Origin: Streptomyces rimosus
GTDB lineage: Bacteria > Actinomycetota > Actinomycetes > Streptomycetales > Streptomycetaceae
Length of the DNA: 64,000 nt
NCBI RefSeq assembly: GCF_008704655.1
Contig: NZ_CP023688.1
Span: forward strand, 2,976,001-3,040,000
Direction of reading: 5' to 3'
The notes beneath the pieces are model-generated. The model made no database searches, had not been told where the DNA came from, and saw only the letters and a list, made by a program, of their open reading frames with translations. Below, piece after piece: positions 34,636 through 43,183 of the stretch (the stretch's first letter is position 1; the number at the start of each line of letters is the position of its first letter). The position numbers were made by a program, and so were the translations under genes.

Positions 34636-35268
34636 TCAGTAGCACTCGTTCTTGCCGCGGCTGACGTTCATGTGCAGACCGCTGAGCTTGAACGTGCCGG
34701 CCGTGGTGGCCCAGGCGCGCTGCTTGACCTTCTCGAAGTGCACGCTGTCGGCCTGCTGGGCGAAGGAGTTGGGGAGGTACTGTCCCCGGCCGCTCTCGCC
34801 GGGCTTCGCCGGTCCCGGGCCCTTGGTGGTGTGGTCCACCGAGACACCGATGTCGACGTTGGTGAACGTCGCGTTGGTCTGCAGGTCGTCGGCGTCGATG
34901 TAGAGCTTCTTCGCCTCGACCCGCGGGCCGCCGTTGCCACCGGCCTCGAGCTGCATCGTCACGTCACCGAAGATCGGCACCGGCACGACGACCGACTGGC
35001 ACAGGTTGGTGATCTTCGCCGAGTTCATGCCCACCACGGCGACCGGGTGCTGCCCCTTGTCACCGCCGTCGAGGGCGCCGTACTGGACGAACCCTTCACC
35101 GTCGAGTTCGGACGCGGTGACCTTGAACTGCTGGCCGGAGACGCTGAACGACGCCGCCAGCGCGCCCTGCGCGATGGCGACACCGATGGCCGCCGTCGCC
35201 GCGACGCTCGGGACCATGACGACCGCGAACCGCTTCCATCTGGTCCCGCCACGAGCCAGGGACTCCAT
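34636..35268 (-). CDS. DUF6230 secreted protein
   Basis: 210 aa from ATG at 35268, with AGGAGGA 6 nt upstream. A signal peptide with basic start (RGGTRWKRFAVV) and cleavage around GALA-AS is followed by a beta-rich domain with repeated alternating hydrophobic strands (GQQFKVTASEL, VEAKKLYIDADDLQTNATF) and two Cys (TNLCQS, KNECY). The pattern suggests a beta-helix or lipid/polyketide-binding jelly fold, but that is inference. First gene of the cluster; a 613-nt upstream region carries two TTACT...AGTAA palindromes. Confidence 0.9.
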   Translation of the reverse strand: MESLARGGTRWKRFAVVMVPSVAATAAIGVAIAQGALAASFSVSGQQFKVTASELDGEGFVQYGALDGGDKGQHPVAVVGMNSAKITNLCQSVVVPVPIFGDVTMQLEAGGNGGPRVEAKKLYIDADDLQTNATFTNVDIGVSVDHTTKGPGPAKPGESGRGQYLPNSFAQQADSVHFEKVKQRAWATTAGTFKLSGLHMNVSRGKNECY

Positions 35269-35640
35269 GACTTTCCTCCTTCTCGGACGTACATCTCCGG
35301 TTGCGGTCCACGTCTCGGGAGACGGCGGCCGTACCTGGGATGGGAGAAGTGCTACGTCCTCGGGAAGGAGAGCGCCCGTATCGAAAGGCGTACAGGCGTA
35401 GCGCGTTCCGAAGCACCGGCGATCACCCCCGAGCGACAACCACTGGCCACGCTCACGCGCGGCCTTTGTCGGACAGGCCCTGCCGGGTGGGCAGGAACCC
35501 CCCTGTCCAGGACCGGTGGCGGTGCCGCCGGCCACTCGGTGGGGACCCGTCGCCCCCGCGACGCCGACCGGTTGCCGGGCGGGGGAAATGGACCGAGCGT
35601 GGCCGATCGTGGTGCATCGGAAGCCGTCGCACAAGGGGTT

Positions 35641-35658
35641 CGTTACTTGCGAGTAACG
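35641..35658. promoter_or_regulatory. TetR-type operator CGTTACT-TGCG-AGTAACG
   Basis: Perfect 7-bp arms (35641-35647, 35652-35658) with a 4-nt spacer. This TTACT-N4-AGTAA form is like operators of TetR-family repressors of lipid genes. A second, TTACT-CCA-AGTAA, lies at 35773-35785. Both lie upstream of the DUF6230 gene. Confidence 0.55.
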
Positions 35659-35772
35659 GAGAGATAACCGGCGGGCGACAGCGCGAAATCGGGCACGCAC
35701 CCAGGGTCGTCGCCAACGGTGATGCGACATGGGGGAATCACGGACAAAAGCCGTCGAATCACAGCACTGCTC

Positions 35773-35785
35773 TTACTCCAAGTAA
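35773..35785. promoter_or_regulatory. Second TTACT...AGTAA palindrome
   Basis: TTACT-CCA-AGTAA, 5-bp arms with a 3-nt spacer, immediately beside the hairpin at 35786. It shares half-sites with the element at 35641-35658. Confidence 0.4.
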
Positions 35786-35827
35786 CAGCGGCCACGATTA
35801 CCAAGATTTGGTAAAGCGTGGCCGCTG
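35786..35827 (-). terminator. Strong two-part hairpin after the thioredoxin gene
   Basis: CAGCGGCCACG (35786-35796) pairs with CGTGGCCGCTG (35817-35827); an inner stem TTACCAA/TTGGTAA (35798-35804, 35808-35814) continues it. It lies 55 nt beyond the stop of the thioredoxin-TPR gene. Confidence 0.75.
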
Positions 35828-35881
35828 CTGAGGAAGAGGCCCCCGCGCTTCAGGAGACGCGGGAGACGGAGCGCCGATGGC

Positions 35882-36844
35882 TCAGAAGAGCACCCGCGCC
35901 AGTGCCGTACGCGCCGAAATCACCCGCGGGTCCTCGGCGCCGATGACCTCGAAGAGCTCCAGCAGCCGCACCCGTGCGGCCTCGCGGTCGTCGCCGGCCG
36001 TGCGCCTCACGGTGTCCACCAGCCGCCCGAAGGCATCCTCGACATGCCCGCCGACCAGGTCCAGGTCGGCCGCCTTGATCTGCGCCTGCACGTCGCCCGG
36101 GGCGTCGGCCGCGTCCTTGCGCACCTGTTGCGGGTCCAGGTCCTGGACTCGCTGGAGGAGTTCGGCCTGCGCGAGGCCCAGCTTGGCCTCCGGGTTGGCC
36201 GGGTCGTCCGCGAGGACGTTCTTGTACGCCTGGACGGCACCGGCGAGGTCGCCGTTGTCCAGCGCCTGGTTCGCGGCCTCCAGCAGCGCGTCGTACGGGC
36301 CGGCCGGCGCGGGGGCGTCCTCCTGGGGCGCGGCGTCGGCCGGGTCGACCGGCGCGCCCACGATCCCGAACTGCTGCTCGGCGGCCTGGACGAGCTGGTC
36401 CAGCACCTGGCGGATCTGCGCCTCCGGGGCCGCGCCCTGGAACAGCGGGATCGGCTGGCCCGCGACGACCGCGAAGACCGCCGGGATGCCCTGCACGCCG
36501 AACTGCTGGAACAGCGCCTGGTTGCGGTCGACGTCGATCTTGGCCAGGACGAACTTGCCGGCGTACTCCCCCGCCAGCCGCTCCAGCAGCGGGCCGAGCT
36601 GCTTGCACGGCTCGCACCACTCGGCCCAGAAGTCGATGACGACCGGCACCTCGGTGGAGCGCTGGAGGATGTCCTGCTGGAACCCCGCCTCGTCGACGTC
36701 GTACACCAGCCGGGCGCCACCGGCGGGCTTGCCCGTGCGGGCGGCTTCGGCGCGCGCCTGCTCCGCCTTCTGCTTCGCTTCCCCGGCCGCCTTCACCGCG
36801 GCGAGGTCGACGACTCCACTCATGGACATGTTGCGTGGCTGCAT
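35882..36844 (-). CDS. Thioredoxin-TPR chaperedoxin (CnoX/YbbN-like)
   Basis: 320 aa from ATG at 36844, with GGAGGAT about 7 nt upstream. Residues about 50-160 form a thioredoxin domain with WAEWCEPCKQL (CEPC redox motif) and cis-Pro in QGIPAVFAV. A Pro/Ala linker leads to TPR-like helices (about 190-320; ALLEAANQALDNGDLAGAVQ, AYKNVLADDPANPEAKLGLA). This matches YbbN/CnoX, which holds and redox-protects unfolding proteins and hands them to chaperones. Both redox cysteines are retained, so thiol-disulfide activity is possible. Confidence 0.9.
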   Translation of the reverse strand: MQPRNMSMSGVVDLAAVKAAGEAKQKAEQARAEAARTGKPAGGARLVYDVDEAGFQQDILQRSTEVPVVIDFWAEWCEPCKQLGPLLERLAGEYAGKFVLAKIDVDRNQALFQQFGVQGIPAVFAVVAGQPIPLFQGAAPEAQIRQVLDQLVQAAEQQFGIVGAPVDPADAAPQEDAPAPAGPYDALLEAANQALDNGDLAGAVQAYKNVLADDPANPEAKLGLAQAELLQRVQDLDPQQVRKDAADAPGDVQAQIKAADLDLVGGHVEDAFGRLVDTVRRTAGDDREAARVRLLELFEVIGAEDPRVISARTALARVLF

Positions 36845-37203
36845 GGGCCTATCCTCCCCCCTTCCGCGGACCGTTGCGAAAAGCGGTGCCGAAAATTCAC
36901 GGTGCGCGAAAAACGCGCGGCGCCGGTCCCGTCCGTGCGGCCCGCCGGTGTGCCGGCGCAGGACGGTGGTGCCGCGTTCCCGCCGGTCCCGGAGGTCCGG
37001 TGGATGCCGCGTACGGCCCCGGGTCCCCACCCGCGGCCTGTGGTTGTCGCGTCGGGGCGCGCCGCGTCGGCGGACCCTTTCGCTACGACCCGTAGCGTAA
37101 CTGTGCGGCGCCCCGGCCCGGCAACCCCTGCCGCGAACCGCGGGAGTGATCTGCCTCACGAGGGCGGGCCCACCCTCCCGTACTGGCCGGTATGGTCGCC
37201 CGC
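36845..37203. other. Divergent promoter region between thioredoxin-TPR and TetR genes
   Basis: 359 nt without a gene. It contains the palindrome at 37081-37097 and GC-rich sequence. No small coding ORF is supported. Confidence 0.6.
37081..37097. promoter_or_regulatory. Candidate TetR operator CGCTACG-ACC-CGTAGCG
   Basis: Perfect 7-bp inverted repeat with a 3-nt spacer (37081-37087, 37091-37097), extended by TT/AA flanks. It lies 107 nt upstream of the tetR gene in the divergent region, so autoregulation and control of the thioredoxin-TPR gene are both possible. Confidence 0.5.
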
Positions 37204-37896
37204 ATGCACCGCTGCCCCCTCACCGGCACCCGCTCCCCCGAGGGCCGTACGGGCCCCAGGGGCCGCACCGGCCGGCCGCGCAGCGCCGAGGCGGACCGCG
37301 CGATCCTCGGCGCGACCCGCGCCGCGCTGGTCGAGCTGGGCTGGGGCAAGCTGACGATGAGCGATGTGGCGGCCCGCGCCGGGGTGGCCAAGACGACCCT
37401 CTACCGCCGCTGGGCCAACAAGAACGAGCTGGTCGTGGACGCGGTGGCGGTCCTCTTCGACGAGCTGGAGCTGCCCGACCGCGGCTGTCTCCAGGCGGAC
37501 ATCGAGGGCGTGGTCCTGCAGTTCGCGTCGCTGCTGGCACGTCCGGAGACCAAGACGGCGCTGATGGCGGTGGTCGCCGAGTCCACCACCGACGAGGCGC
37601 TGCGGCTGCGCATCCGCTCCGCGGTGGTGGAGCGGCAGAAGCGGCTGGTGGTCCTCGGGCGGGAGCGGGCGCAGGAGCGCGGGGAGCTGCCGCCGGACGC
37701 GGCCGGCGAGGAGGGCGCGGCGGCGGCCGGGCGGGCGGTGGGCCTGATCTTCGACGTGATCGCGGGCGCGGTCGTGCACCGGGCGCTGGTCAGCGCGGAG
37801 CCGGTGGACGAGCTGTGGGCGCAGCAGTTCAGCACGCTGCTGCTGGCCGGGCTGGGCGGGCTCGCGGAAACGGAGGCGGGCCCGTCCGGCGCGTAG
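37204..37896 (+). CDS. TetR-family transcriptional regulator
   Basis: 230 aa from ATG at 37204 (GTG at 37192 is an alternative). HTH at about residues 45-70: MSDVAARAGVAKTTLYRRWANKNEL. The C-terminal ligand/dimer domain is of the TetR_C11-like type and carries the usual helical pattern. Convergent with the epimerase gene; the likely operator is at 37081-37097. Ligand unknown. Confidence 0.92.
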   Translation: MHRCPLTGTRSPEGRTGPRGRTGRPRSAEADRAILGATRAALVELGWGKLTMSDVAARAGVAKTTLYRRWANKNELVVDAVAVLFDELELPDRGCLQADIEGVVLQFASLLARPETKTALMAVVAESTTDEALRLRIRSAVVERQKRLVVLGRERAQERGELPPDAAGEEGAAAAGRAVGLIFDVIAGAVVHRALVSAEPVDELWAQQFSTLLLAGLGGLAETEAGPSGA

Positions 37897-37929
37897 CGCT
37901 CCGGACGGGCCCGGCCGGCCCCGCGGGTC

Positions 37930-38949
37930 TCAGACCTGGTAGCGGTCCGCCGCGAACAGGTGGACGTGCTCCGCCACCCACTCGGACGTCCGCTTCAGGC
38001 CCTCCTCCAGGGACACTTCGGGCGTCCAGCCCGCCCATTCGCGTGCCCGCGAATTGTCCGAAAGCAGTCGCTGGACCTCGCTGCCGGCGGGCCGCAGCCG
38101 GGAGCCCTCGACCACCACCTCGGCGTCCCGCCCGGACGCGGCGATCAGGGCCCGCGCCAGGTCGCCGATGGAGATCTCGCGCCCCGTACCGAGGTTGACG
38201 ACCTCGCCGAGCGCCCGGTCGCAGTCGGCCACCGCGAGGAAGCCGGCCGCGGTGTCGGTGACGTAGGTGAAGTCGCGGGTCGGTGCGAGCGAGCCGAGCC
38301 GGATCTCCCGGGACCCGGAGTGCAGTTGGGCGAGGATGGTGGGGATCACGGCGCGCGCGGACTGGCGCGGGCCGTAGGTGTTGAACGGGCGCACCACGGT
38401 GACCGGCAGTTCGAAGGCGTGCCAGTGGGACAGCGCCATCATGTCCGCGCCGATCTTCGAGGCGGAGTACGGGGACTGCGGCTGCAGCGGGTGGTCCTCG
38501 CCGATCGGCGCGGTCAGGGCGGTGCCGTACACCTCGCTGGTGGAGGTGTGCACCAGGCGGCGCACGGAGTGCCGGCGGCAGGCCTCGGCGATGTTCTCGG
38601 TGCCCACGACGTTGGTCTGCACGTAGGCGCCGGGCGAGTCGTAGCTGTACGGGATGCCGATCAGGGCCGCGAGGTGGAAGACCGTGTCGCAGCCGGCCAC
38701 CGCGTCGGAGACCCGGCCCGCGTCGCGCACGTCGCCCGCGATCATCTCGACCGGGCTGTCCGGCCCGAGGTGGCGCGCGAGGTGGCCCTTTTCGGCGTAC
38801 GGCTTGTAGTGGACGAAGGCGCGCACCTTCGCGCCGTATCCGACGAGCTGGTCGACGAGGGTGGAGCCGATGAAGCCCTCGGCACCGGTGACCAGGACGG
38901 TGCGGCCCTTCCAGCGGGCTTCCATGGTGGCGTGGTCGGTGGTGGTCAT
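37930..38949 (-). CDS. NAD-dependent sugar-nucleotide epimerase/dehydratase (extended SDR)
   Basis: 339 aa from ATG at 38949, overlapping the MurG-like gene (ATGA). Rossmann motif VTGAEGFIGSTLVDQL, catalytic Ser/Thr-rich HTSTSEVYG and YSASK (Tyr-x-x-x-Lys), substrate loop PFNTYGPRQSARAVIP. It resembles GDP-mannose 4,6-dehydratase / UDP-glucose epimerase-type enzymes. Coupled to a MurG paralogue, so it probably makes the activated sugar used by that transferase. The exact reaction cannot be decided. Confidence 0.9.
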   Translation of the reverse strand: MTTTDHATMEARWKGRTVLVTGAEGFIGSTLVDQLVGYGAKVRAFVHYKPYAEKGHLARHLGPDSPVEMIAGDVRDAGRVSDAVAGCDTVFHLAALIGIPYSYDSPGAYVQTNVVGTENIAEACRRHSVRRLVHTSTSEVYGTALTAPIGEDHPLQPQSPYSASKIGADMMALSHWHAFELPVTVVRPFNTYGPRQSARAVIPTILAQLHSGSREIRLGSLAPTRDFTYVTDTAAGFLAVADCDRALGEVVNLGTGREISIGDLARALIAASGRDAEVVVEGSRLRPAGSEVQRLLSDNSRAREWAGWTPEVSLEEGLKRTSEWVAEHVHLFAADRYQV

Positions 38950-40118
38950 GCGCTCTCCTTGAAGGTTCGCGGGTAGGGGGCGGGGTGGGTCGCGACGTGG
39001 CCGGCCAGCTCCAGGACCTTGGCGGCCAGCAGGTCGGCGGCCTGTGCGTGGGTGCCGGGGTCGGCGGCCTGGCCCATGGCGGCGAGCCGGTGGGGGTCGT
39101 CGAGGAGCGGTGTGACGAGCGCGTCCAGGCGCTCCGCGGTGGTCTCGGCGTCCGGCAGCAGGGCGGCGGCGCCCGCGTCGGACAGCACCCGCGCGTTGTG
39201 CGTCTGGTGGTCGCCGGGCGCGTGCGGGTACGGCACCAGGACCGCCGGCATGCCGATCGTGGCCAGTTCGGCGACGGTCGCCGAACCGGCCCGGCACACC
39301 ACCAGGTCGGCGGCGGCGTAGGCCAGGTCCATCCGGTCCAGGTACGGGACGGCCTCGGCGACCGCCGCGCCGCCCGTCGCGGCAAGCCGCTCCCGGGTCT
39401 CGTCCAGGGCGGCGGGCCCGGTCTTGATCAGCAGCCGCAGGTCGTTACGGGAGCGGTAGCGGGCCGCGAGCCCGACCGCCGCCGCGGTGAGCCGGGCCGC
39501 GCCCAGGCTGCCGCCGTTGACGAGCAGCAGCCGGACGCCTTCCGGTATGCCCAGTTCGCGGCGGGCGCGGGCCCGCAGGGCCGTACGGTCCAGCGTGGCC
39601 AGCGGCCCGACCAGCGGCATGCCGACCGTCTCGGCGTGCTCGCCGCCCGCCAGGTGCTCGCGGCTGCGGTCGAAGGCGAGCGCGATGTGCGGGGTGAGCC
39701 GGGCGGCGAACTTGTTGGCCCGGCCCGGCACCGCGTTGGACTCGTGGATCAGGCTGGGCAGCCCGGCCAGCCGCGCGCCGACGATGACCGGCGCGCTCGG
39801 GTAGCCGCCCATGCCGACGGCGACCTGGGCGCCCTGGGTGCGCAGGATCGAGCGGCACTGGTTGCCGGATCTCAGCAGCGCGGCGGGCAGCAGATACCGC
39901 TTGGCGCCGAGCGACGGGTCGAAGGGGATCATGTCCACGGTGTGCAGGCGGTAGCCGGCCTGCGGGATGAGCCGCGTCTCCAGCCCGCGTTCCGTGCCGA
40001 CGAAGGAGACCACCGCGTCGGGCACCGCCCGGCGCAGGGCGTCCGCGAGGGCGAGCCCGGGATAGATGTGGCCGCCGGTACCTCCCGCACCGATGACGAC
40101 CGAAAGTGGTGTGCGCAT
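38946..40118 (-). CDS. MurG-like glycosyltransferase (paralogue outside the division cluster)
   Basis: 390 aa from ATG at 40118. GT28/GT-B fold with MurG landmarks: GAGGTGGHIYPGLALADAL, IHESNAVPGRANKF, VNGGSLGAARL, VVCRAGSATVAELATIGMPA and PHAPGDHQTHNARVL. MurG adds GlcNAc to lipid I; this copy sits with an epimerase rather than with mur/fts genes, so it may act on another lipid-linked acceptor or be an alternative MurG. Divergent from the OmpR-type regulator at 40182. No clear Shine-Dalgarno is visible. Confidence 0.88.
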   Translation of the reverse strand: MRTPLSVVIGAGGTGGHIYPGLALADALRRAVPDAVVSFVGTERGLETRLIPQAGYRLHTVDMIPFDPSLGAKRYLLPAALLRSGNQCRSILRTQGAQVAVGMGGYPSAPVIVGARLAGLPSLIHESNAVPGRANKFAARLTPHIALAFDRSREHLAGGEHAETVGMPLVGPLATLDRTALRARARRELGIPEGVRLLLVNGGSLGAARLTAAAVGLAARYRSRNDLRLLIKTGPAALDETRERLAATGGAAVAEAVPYLDRMDLAYAAADLVVCRAGSATVAELATIGMPAVLVPYPHAPGDHQTHNARVLSDAGAAALLPDAETTAERLDALVTPLLDDPHRLAAMGQAADPGTHAQAADLLAAKVLELAGHVATHPAPYPRTFKESA

Positions 40119-40141
40119 GGCCGCCACGCTCGCGAGGCGCC

Positions 40142-40158
40142 CTAAGAAGGTTCTAAGA
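40142..40158. promoter_or_regulatory. Direct repeats CTAAGA, OmpR-type site
   Basis: CTAAGA at 40142-40147 and 40153-40158, 11 bp apart, in the 63-nt gap between the divergent MurG-like and response-regulator genes. Direct repeats one helical turn apart are typical of OmpR/PhoB binding, so this is a probable site for the adjacent regulator. Confidence 0.6.
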
Positions 40159-40181
40159 CGGACTTTTGGCAGCCTGTGTGC

Positions 40182-41006
40182 ATGCCGTCCACGCCTGCAC
40201 CGCACCCCGCCGGCCGGAGCGCCGCCCCGCAGCCCGCCGCGCCCCCGCCGAAGATCCTCGTCGTCGACGACGAACCGGAGGTGCGGGCCGCCGTCGAGGA
40301 CGGCCTGAGCGTGGAGGGGTACGCGGTGCGCGGCGCGTCCGACGGACTCGCCGCGCTCTCCGAGGTCGCCTCCTGGCAGCCGGACGCGATCGTGCTGGAC
40401 GTGATGATGCCGGTGCTGGACGGCCTGGCGGTGTGCCGGCGGCTGCGCGCGCTGGACGACCGTACGCCGATCCTGGTGCTGACCGCGCTGGACTCGGTCA
40501 GCGAGCGGGTGGACGGGCTGGACGCGGGCGCCGACGACTACCTCGTCAAGCCGTTCGCGCTGGACGAGCTGGTCGCGCGGGTGCGGGCGCTGCTGCGCCG
40601 CGCCTCGGCCGCGGCGGCCGACGACACCTCGCTGTCCTTCGCCGACCTGGTCGTGGACCCCGTCACGCGTACCGGCCACCGGGGCGGCAGGCCGCTGGAG
40701 TTCAGCCGTACGGAATGGGCGCTGCTGGAACTGCTCCTGCTGCACCCCGGACAGGTGATGCCGCGCGAACTGATCCTGGAGCGGGTCTGGGGCCGCGACT
40801 TCGGGCCGGACTCCAACTCCCTTGCCGTATACGTCGGTTACCTGCGCCGCAAGCTGGAGGCGGACGGCGAACCGCGGCTGGTGCACACCGTGCACGGCGT
40901 CGGCTACCGCCTGGACGAGCCGGACCAGCCGGGCAGAGAGACCGGGACCGAGCGGAACGGCAGGACCCGCAGGCCGCGCCGTGGCGGCAGAACGGACCGG
41001 GCATGA
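40182..41006 (+). CDS. OmpR-family response regulator
   Basis: 274 aa from ATG at 40182 (GTG 40176 possible). A Pro/Ala-rich N-terminal extension of about 23 residues precedes the receiver ([10 protein letters not shown], phospho-Asp in [25 protein letters not shown]). The winged helix is at about residues 150-250 ([38 protein letters not shown]). The C-terminus is a basic tail. Overlaps the kinase gene (ATGA). Divergent from the MurG-like gene, which it may control. Confidence 0.93.
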   Translation: MPSTPAPHPAGRSAAPQPAAPPPKILVVDDEPEVRAAVEDGLSVEGYAVRGASDGLAALSEVASWQPDAIVLDVMMPVLDGLAVCRRLRALDDRTPILVLTALDSVSERVDGLDAGADDYLVKPFALDELVARVRALLRRASAAAADDTSLSFADLVVDPVTRTGHRGGRPLEFSRTEWALLELLLLHPGQVMPRELILERVWGRDFGPDSNSLAVYVGYLRRKLEADGEPRLVHTVHGVGYRLDEPDQPGRETGTERNGRTRRPRRGGRTDRA

Positions 41007-42400
41007 GCGGCCGGCGCGGTCTGGGCGCGCGCTGGCGTCGGCACCGCCCGCTGCGGACGCGGCTGGCGATCGCCACGTCCGCCGCCGTGGCGGTGGTGGC
41101 GGTCGGCATCTGCGTGGCGGCGTTCTTCATCACCAAGCACCAGATGACCCGTCAGCTCGATTTCAACCTGGCGCAGACGGCCAATCAGTACACGCAGCAG
41201 TACCTCAAGGACGGCCCGTCGGCCGGGGACACGGGCTGCCGCTACCTGGCCGTTCCCTGCGTCCAGTCGGCCCCCGCCGACCCGTCCAAGGACCCGCGCA
41301 GCCCGTATGCACTACCGGTCGACGACGACACCCGCGCAGTCGCCGCCGGGCGCCGAACGGCGTACTACAAGAAGTTGACCGTGGCCGGCTGGCCGGTGCG
41401 GATGTACACCACGAAACTGCCCGGCAAGCACCAGGCGCTCCAGGTGGCGCTGCGCTCGGACGTCGTACAGCGCGGTGTCCAGAAGGCCGCGCTGGCGCTG
41501 GCCGGGGTCGGCGGAACAGGCGTCCTGCTGGCGGCCGGGCTCGGCTACTGGGTCTCGCGTACGGGCCTGGCGCCGGTCGCCCGGCTCACCGCCACCGCCG
41601 AACGGATCGCCGCCACCCGCGACGCCCGGCACCGCATCGAGCTGCCCCCCGGGCCGCCAGGACGCCAGGACGAGATCACCCGGCTGGCCGCCAGCTTCAA
41701 CACCATGCTCGGCGAGTTGGAGCAGTCGGTGGCGGCGCAGCGGCGGCTGGTCGCGGACGCCTCCCATGAGCTGCGCACACCGCTGACCGCGCTGCGCACC
41801 AACGCCGAACTCCTCGCCCGCTCCGACCGGCTGACCGACACCCAGCGCGACCGGGCGTCCGGCGCGCTGGGCCGCCAGCTGCGCGAGGTCACCACGCTGG
41901 TCAACGACCTGATCGAACTGGCCAGGGACGAGGAGCCGCAGCCGCTGGTGGAGCAGGTGCGCCCGGCGGTGCTGCTGGAGCACGCGGTGGAGGCGGCGCG
42001 CGGGCACTGGCCGGAGATCGGGTTCACCGTACGGACCGACGAGGCGGCGGCCGGGGCGGCCGTCCCCGGCGTTCCGGCGCGGCTGTCCCGGCTGCTGTCC
42101 AACCTGCTCGACAACGCGGCGAAGTTCTCGCCGCCGGGCGGCCCGGTCGAGACCGCGCTGACCGTTTCGGCGGGCGCGCTGGAGCTGACCGTACGCGACC
42201 ACGGCCCCGGCATCTCGGCCGAGGACCTGCCGCACGTCTTCGACCGCTTCTACCGCGCCGAGGCGGCCCGCGCGCTGCCGGGCTCGGGCCTCGGCCTGGC
42301 CATGGCCCGCCAGATCGCCCGCGCGCACCACGCCGAACTGACGGCAGCGCAGGCGCCGGGCGGCGGGGCGGTCTTCCGCCTGCGCTTCCCGGCGGGGTAG
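41003..42400 (+). CDS. HAMP-containing sensor histidine kinase
   Basis: 465 aa. First membrane helix at about residues 22-45 ([20 protein letters not shown]), an extracytoplasmic domain of about 110 residues with two Cys (GCRYLAVPC) that could form a disulfide, second helix at about 160-180, HAMP, HisKA with [19 protein letters not shown], and HATPase with [13 protein letters not shown] and [12 protein letters not shown]. Pairs with the preceding OmpR-type regulator. Looks like MprB/PrrB-type stress or envelope kinases; the ligand is unknown. Confidence 0.93.
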   Translation: MSGRRGLGARWRRHRPLRTRLAIATSAAVAVVAVGICVAAFFITKHQMTRQLDFNLAQTANQYTQQYLKDGPSAGDTGCRYLAVPCVQSAPADPSKDPRSPYALPVDDDTRAVAAGRRTAYYKKLTVAGWPVRMYTTKLPGKHQALQVALRSDVVQRGVQKAALALAGVGGTGVLLAAGLGYWVSRTGLAPVARLTATAERIAATRDARHRIELPPGPPGRQDEITRLAASFNTMLGELEQSVAAQRRLVADASHELRTPLTALRTNAELLARSDRLTDTQRDRASGALGRQLREVTTLVNDLIELARDEEPQPLVEQVRPAVLLEHAVEAARGHWPEIGFTVRTDEAAAGAAVPGVPARLSRLLSNLLDNAAKFSPPGGPVETALTVSAGALELTVRDHGPGISAEDLPHVFDRFYRAEAARALPGSGLGLAMARQIARAHHAELTAAQAPGGGAVFRLRFPAG

Positions 42401-42489
42401 GACAAGAACGCGTACTACCCTGGGCCGGAATCACGGCCGGGGCCGTGGACGGAGACCGGCCGGTGCCGGGCGGATCGGGAGGGCGGGCA

Positions 42490-43065
42490 GTGAGCGGACG
42501 CGCGCGTCGTGCGCTGCCGGGCTTCCTGCCCCGCGCGCTGGCCGGGGTGTGGGCCGTGCTGCTGGTTCTCGCCGGGACGTCTGGTGCGGCGGTGGCCGGT
42601 GCGCCCGGTGCGGCCCTGACCGGTACGCCCAGTACGGCGGGTGCCGCTTCCACCCCGCTGGGGCCCGGCCCGCTCGCCGTCTCCAGCCCGGCAGCCGCCC
42701 CTTCCGGCCCCGTCGACACCGCTTACCGGCCATCCTCCGCCGCCCCTCAGGCACTCACCGCGCACTCCACGCCTGTCCCTCCCCGGGCCGACGCCCGGAC
42801 CACCCCCGCCCACCCGCGCGCCGACGTCCGGACCGCCCCCGACCGCCCGGTGGCGCGTCAGTCCGCCACCGCCCACGTCCACGCGGTCCTTCCCCACCCG
42901 CGCTTCCCGGGCCTGCCGGGCGCGCTGCCGTCCGTGGCCCCCGCGCCGCGCCACTCCCCCTTCGGGTACGGCGAGACCGTCGGGCCCCGCCAGGAACGGG
43001 CGCCGCCCGGAACCCGGTACTCCCCGCGCAGCCCGCGCGCCCCGCCCTTCGTACGGAGCAGCTGA
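42490..43065 (+). CDS. Pro/Ala-rich secreted hypothetical protein
   Basis: 191 aa from GTG at 42490, supported by GGGAGG 7 nt upstream; the frame also opens at 42445. A signal peptide (RARRALPGFLPRALAGVWAV, then VLLVLAGTSGAAVAG) is followed by low-complexity Pro/Ala/Arg sequence with no recognised domain. Base composition fits the surrounding genes, so it could be real but also a high-GC artefact. 118 nt upstream of secDF. Confidence 0.5.
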   Translation: MSGRARRALPGFLPRALAGVWAVLLVLAGTSGAAVAGAPGAALTGTPSTAGAASTPLGPGPLAVSSPAAAPSGPVDTAYRPSSAAPQALTAHSTPVPPRADARTTPAHPRADVRTAPDRPVARQSATAHVHAVLPHPRFPGLPGALPSVAPAPRHSPFGYGETVGPRQERAPPGTRYSPRSPRAPPFVRSS

Positions 43066-43183
43066 CGCCCCAGGCGCCCGGCCGCCCGCGGCACCGGCAT
43101 GCCCCGCGACGCCCTCGCGCCGCGGCGGACCGGTGCGCGCCGCCGCCCGGCGCTCCGCCTCCGTATCCCTGAAGGGGAGACCC

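Larger units (their letters stand above)
35269..35881. other. Long non-coding region upstream of DUF6230
   Basis: 613 nt without a convincing gene. It holds palindromes at 35641-35658 and 35773-35785, the hairpin at 35786-35827 and presumably the DUF6230 promoter. Short ORFs here have no coding-like third-position bias. Confidence 0.6.

Noticed and set aside
35301..35831. Plus-strand ORF in the DUF6230 upstream region
   Set aside because: No codon-position bias, no RBS and it runs through palindromes and a terminator hairpin.
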